From: an uncultured Solirubrobacterales bacterium
GTDB taxonomy: Bacteria; Actinomycetota; Thermoleophilia; Solirubrobacterales; Solirubrobacteraceae
Reading direction: 5' to 3'
DNA length: 8,763 bases
NCBI GenBank assembly: GCA_903830015.1
Contig: CAIKSH010000365.1
Coordinates: 1-8,763 of the forward strand
Shown here: positions 5,906-8,763 of the stretch, one piece after another
Layout: every line of letters starts with the position of its first letter
Position numbering within the stretch: the stretch's first letter is position 1
Position numbers and translations under genes: made by a program
Notes under the pieces: generated by a model
The model's database searches: none
Seen by the model: only the letters and a program-made list of their open reading frames with translations
Told to the model about the DNA's origin: nothing

Positions 5906-6430
5906 CTAAGGCGCCATTACCGACGCATTTTCGGTCGCAACGTCCCCACGGCCGGCGACTGCGGCAACGTAGCTGGCGAGGTCTTTGGCCTGCTGGCCCG
6001 AAACCAGGCCGGCCGGCATGTTGCCATTCCCGCGGGCCCGGCCGACGACTATTGCGTTGTAGGTGAGCGCCGCCGGCGGGCGCATCACGTCGAGGTTGGG
6101 GCCGGTCTTGCCAACCGCGCGCGAGGCGGCCAGCGTGTGGCAGGTGGAGCAGTTCTGGGCGAAGAGCTGGCGACCTTCCTCCTGGGAGGCGGTCAGCTTC
6201 ACCCCGCCGACCGCGGTCTTCGAGACGTCATCGCCGTCGCGGGTGACCAGCCAGAAGGGGATGGCCAGGCCGATCCCGACCACGCAGACGGCGATACCCA
6301 GGGCGAAGACCTTCCCGGTGCTCCGGGCGGTCGCCGCGTCGGAGGCCTTCCGGGTGCGGGCGACCCCGACGATGATCACCGCGGCGCCGGCGGCGACGAA
6401 CAGCAGGACGATTGTGACCAGTGCGACCAT
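5906..6430 (-). CDS. Membrane-anchored monohaem cytochrome c
   Basis: This 174-aa protein has two N-terminal hydrophobic helices (about 2-23 and 40-62), followed by an external class I cytochrome c domain (about 84-160). The haem site is CSTCH (Cys94, Cys97, His98), preceded by EGRQLFAQN. Met138 in GNMPAGLVSG is the likely sixth iron ligand, and the terminal helix is QQAKDLASYVAAVAG. It probably carries electrons at the outer face of the membrane, for example towards a cytochrome oxidase, but no oxidase or bc1 gene is in the window to prove a partner. The ATG at 6428-6430 follows a TAACCT box by 9 nt and lacks a Shine-Dalgarno. It lies 65 nt downstream of dnaE2 on the same strand, probably with its own promoter. 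Its stop is only about 23 nt from the riboswitch, so read-through into the wall protein gene is possible. Confidence 0.92.
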   Translation of the reverse strand: MVALVTIVLLFVAAGAAVIIVGVARTRKASDAATARSTGKVFALGIAVCVVGIGLAIPFWLVTRDGDDVSKTAVGGVKLTASQEEGRQLFAQNCSTCHTLAASRAVGKTGPNLDVMRPPAALTYNAIVVGRARGNGNMPAGLVSGQQAKDLASYVAAVAGRGDVATENASVMAP

Positions 6431-6439
6431 CGGCCCGGC

Positions 6440-6445
6440 AGGTTA
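6440..6445 (-). promoter_or_regulatory. Candidate -10 box of the cytochrome c gene (TAACCT)
   Basis: On the minus strand TAACCT matches TANNNT and ends 9 nt before the ATG. No Shine-Dalgarno is present between it and the start, and no clear -35 hexamer was found. This suggests a leaderless mRNA independent of dnaE2. Confidence 0.4.
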
Positions 6446-6475
6446 CAGGGCGCACCGCACGGGATGCCGCGCCGA

Positions 6476-6496
6476 AGCGCCGGGATCCCCGGCGCT
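6476..6496 (-). terminator. Strong hairpin at the dnaE2 stop codon (terminator-like, no U-tract)
   Basis: A perfect 9-bp stem (AGCGCCGGG with CCCGGCGCT) closes a 3-nt loop. Its first minus-strand base is the A of the dnaE2 TGA. The next minus-strand bases are TCGGCGCGG, with no run of T, so a canonical intrinsic terminator is not supported. It may act as a U-tract-less terminator or a 3'-end stabiliser, or be a chance GC-rich palindrome. Confidence 0.35.
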
Positions 6497-8763
6497 CAGC
6501 GGCGCCGTCCCTGGGCAAAGGAGAGAACGGCCGGGGCCACGGCCCGAAAGTCGGCCGTATCCCCGGGCGTCCCGGCGCGCAGCCGTTCCTGGGCCTCGGC
6601 CAGGTCGGCCGGCGGCGCCGGCTCGGGCAGGTCGTCGCCCAGCCTTTCCAGGCGGTCGACCAGCACGTTGATCGTCCCGCCGGCCTCGGCGTGGCGCTCC
6701 AGCCTCCCCGAGGCCACGACCAGGGGCTCGGAGCGGACTATCAGCCGGAAGCGCTCGTAGATCGGGGGCGTGACCACGAGGTTCACCGTCCCCTCCTCGT
6801 CCTCCAGTAGGACGAAGCAGACCCCGCGGGCGGTTGCCGGCCTCTGCCGGGCCACCACCAGGCCGCCGACCGTGACCCTCGAGCCGTGGGGCGCCGAATC
6901 CAGGCTGGCGCTGGCCACCGCCCCGGCGCCGGCCAGCCGCTCACGGACCAGCGACAGCGGGTGCCTTCCGGTGGTCAGGCCGGTGGCGGCGTAGTCGGCG
7001 AGCATCACCTCCCACGCGCTCATCGCCTCCAGCGGCGGGGCGCCCGGCAGCGCCAGCCCGAGGGAGAGCTGGCCCCCGGCGCCGGCCGGCTGCCGGGCTC
7101 CCAGGCGCCAGAGAACCTCGCGGCGCCGGTGGGAAGGCGGCCCGGTGGCCAGCCCGTCACAGGCGCCGGCCCAGCCCAGGGCCTCCAGCGACCCGCGGTT
7201 ACCCGGCGCCCGGGCGGCCAGGTCGTCCAGGGAGCGGAAGGGGCCCTCGTGCTCGCGGCTGGCCAGCAGCGCCTCGATATCGGAGGCGGCGATCCCCCCC
7301 ACCTGGCGCAGGCCGATCCTGACCTCTCCCCCGGGAGCCACCTCGGTGCCGGCGGCACTCAGGTTCACGTCGGGCGCCAGCACCGTGATTCCCCGCCTCT
7401 GGGCCTCGTGGACCAGCGCGTCGGGCGGGTAGAAGCCCATCGGCTGCTCGTCGATGAGCGAGGCCAGGAACTCGGGGCCGTAATGGACGCGCAGCCAGGT
7501 CGACTGGTAGGCCAGCAGCCCGAAGGCGGCGCCGTGGGCCTTGGGGAAGCCGAAGCCCGAGAAGCCGGCGATCATCGTGAAGACGCGCTCGGCCAGCACC
7601 TCGTCCACGTCCGGCCAGCGGGCGATGGCGCCGGCCACGAAGCGGCGGTGGTGGGCCTCGATCGCCGCCTGGGAGCGCCTGCGGCTCATCGCCCGGCGCA
7701 GGCTTTCGGCCTCCCCGGCCGAGAAACCGGCAAAGGCCATCGCCACCTCGATCACCTGGTCCTGGAAGATGATCGTCCCGAGCGTCTCCTCGAGCACCGG
7801 CCTCAGCGACTCGTGCAGGTAGGGGATCTCGTAGCCCGGGTCCTCGCGCAGCCGCCGGCGGCGGTCGATGTAGGGGTTCACCGCGCCGCCCTGGATCGGG
7901 CCTGGCCGGACGATCGCCACCTGCACGGTGAGGTCGTCGAGGTTCTCGGGCCGCGTGCGGCGCAGCGAGGCCATCTGGGCCCGGCTCTCGATCTGGAAGA
8001 CACCGGTCGTATCGCCGGCCTGGATCGCCTCGTAAACCCTCCGGTCCCCGTAGTCGATCCGGGAGAGGTCTATCCGCTCGCCGCGCCGCGCGGCGACCTT
8101 CTCCACGCAGCGCTCCACGGCGGAGAGCATCCCCAGGCCGAGCAGGTCGATCTTCAGGAAGCCGGCGTCGGCGCAGGAATCCTTGTCCCACATCGCTATC
8201 TGGCGCCCCTTGATCGCCGAGGGGACCACCGGGCAGCAGTCGACCAGCGGCCGGGTCGAGACGATCATCCCGCCGGAGTGCTGGGCCAGGTGACGGGGCA
8301 GTCCCTCGGCCTCGCGGGCCAGGCGCACCAGCCAGCGCCAGCGCTCCGAGCCGGCGCGCTCGGGGCCTATCGAGGCCTCGACGTCCTGCTCCAGGCGCTC
8401 CATCGACCAGCCCTCGGCCGCGCGCGAGACCCGCTCGATCTCCGCCGGGGGCAGCCCGAGGGCGAAGCCGATCTCCCGTACCGCCCCGCGGGTGCGGAAG
8501 GTGGGGAAGGCCGCGACCAGGGCGGAACGCTCGCGCCCGTAGCGCTCGTGGATCCGGGGGATAAGGCGCTCCCGCACGTCGCGCGAGAAGTCGAGGTCGA
8601 TGTCGGGCAGGGCGGTTATCTCCTCGCTGAGGAAGCGGCCGAGCAGCAGCCGGTTGGCGACCGGGTCGACGTGGGAGAGGCCGGTCAGGTAGCAGACGAT
8701 CGAGGAGACCGAGGAGCCGCGCCCGCGACCCGGCGGCAGCAGCGCGCGGGCGGTGGCCGGGCC
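6496..8763 (-). CDS. dnaE2: Error-prone DNA polymerase DnaE2 (ImuC), C-terminal three-quarters; 5' end outside window
   Basis: The frame is open to the window edge and gives 755 visible residues of a protein usually near 1,050-1,100 aa. The PHP domain and the first part of the polymerase domain are therefore missing. The visible part starts with the palm: GRGSSVSSIVCYL, then PDIDLDF (D54/D56/D58, holding two catalytic Asp), and KIDLLGLGML with the third (D206). HSGGMIVS, FQIESRAQM and VRPGPIQGG follow. QPMGFYPPDALV, ATGLTTGRHP and the OB-fold segment RQRPATARGVCFVLLEDEEGTVNLV are hallmarks of DnaE2 rather than replicative DnaE1. DnaE2 performs mutagenic translesion synthesis with ImuA'/ImuB in the SOS response. 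The GTG at 8577 is an internal Val, not the start. The C-terminus continues about 15 residues past the ADFR motif, ending in QGRRR. No imuA/imuB lies downstream; they may be upstream, outside the window. Confidence 0.95.
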   Translation of the reverse strand, partial: GPATARALLPPGRGRGSSVSSIVCYLTGLSHVDPVANRLLLGRFLSEEITALPDIDLDFSRDVRERLIPRIHERYGRERSALVAAFPTFRTRGAVREIGFALGLPPAEIERVSRAAEGWSMERLEQDVEASIGPERAGSERWRWLVRLAREAEGLPRHLAQHSGGMIVSTRPLVDCCPVVPSAIKGRQIAMWDKDSCADAGFLKIDLLGLGMLSAVERCVEKVAARRGERIDLSRIDYGDRRVYEAIQAGDTTGVFQIESRAQMASLRRTRPENLDDLTVQVAIVRPGPIQGGAVNPYIDRRRRLREDPGYEIPYLHESLRPVLEETLGTIIFQDQVIEVAMAFAGFSAGEAESLRRAMSRRRSQAAIEAHHRRFVAGAIARWPDVDEVLAERVFTMIAGFSGFGFPKAHGAAFGLLAYQSTWLRVHYGPEFLASLIDEQPMGFYPPDALVHEAQRRGITVLAPDVNLSAAGTEVAPGGEVRIGLRQVGGIAASDIEALLASREHEGPFRSLDDLAARAPGNRGSLEALGWAGACDGLATGPPSHRRREVLWRLGARQPAGAGGQLSLGLALPGAPPLEAMSAWEVMLADYAATGLTTGRHPLSLVRERLAGAGAVASASLDSAPHGSRVTVGGLVVARQRPATARGVCFVLLEDEEGTVNLVVTPPIYERFRLIVRSEPLVVASGRLERHAEAGGTINVLVDRLERLGDDLPEPAPPADLAEAQERLRAGTPGDTADFRAVAPAVLSFAQGRRR

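Noticed and set aside
7199..8191. 330-aa minus-strand frame inside dnaE2
   Set aside because: It is an out-of-frame shadow of the polymerase, made of Arg/Gly/Pro-rich sequence.
8575..8577. GTG as the start of dnaE2
   Set aside because: The frame stays open upstream to the window edge and encodes the conserved GRGSSVSS and PDIDLDF polymerase motifs.
1..8763. Defence island, mobile element, CRISPR array or other undescribed multi-gene system
   Set aside because: Every gene belongs to a common family. I saw no transposase, integrase, direct-repeat array or tRNA edge, and base composition looks uniform by eye.

Overview
The window is very GC-rich, tightly packed chromosomal DNA with strongly G/C-biased third codon positions. 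Three things point to a high-GC actinomycete: TANNNT boxes placed just upstream of start codons that lack a Shine-Dalgarno, an error-prone DnaE2 polymerase, and a c-di-AMP riboswitch in front of a secreted wall protein. The mix of GSI-alpha-like glutamine synthetase, membrane-anchored cytochrome c and MMPL transporter would suit the Thermoleophilia/Solirubrobacterales. That placement is inference, because no rRNA or marker gene is present.

Layout from left to right. Positions 1-207 (+) hold the C-terminal end of a short-chain dehydrogenase. A RidA-family protein (211-603, -) converges on it with 3 nt between the stops. RidA diverges from a 706-aa MMPL/RND transporter (664-2784, +). The 60-bp divergent gap, together with the first bases of ridA, carries a perfect 11-bp inverted repeat whose spacer is the candidate ridA -10 box. 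The MMPL gene collides with the next gene, and both stop codons lie inside one CTAG. From 8763 down to 2781 everything is on the minus strand, in transcription order: dnaE2 (5' end outside the window), a membrane-anchored monohaem cytochrome c, a ydaO/c-di-AMP riboswitch, a secreted peptidoglycan-binding plus RlpA-like double-psi beta-barrel protein, a 445-aa type I glutamine synthetase, and an aldo/keto reductase that probably shares its transcript.

The genes look mostly like independent housekeeping or stress functions: translesion synthesis, electron transport, envelope remodelling under c-di-AMP control, nitrogen assimilation, imine detoxification and export. They do not form one dedicated system. 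I found no mobile element, CRISPR array, tRNA or rRNA. The most rewarding signals are regulatory: the riboswitch with a hairpin loop complementary to the downstream Shine-Dalgarno, the 31-bp dyad between ridA and the MMPL gene, and a consistent split between apparently leaderless genes and Shine-Dalgarno genes. No stretch over about 300 bp lacks a gene; the longest gap (5730-5905) is almost filled by the riboswitch.
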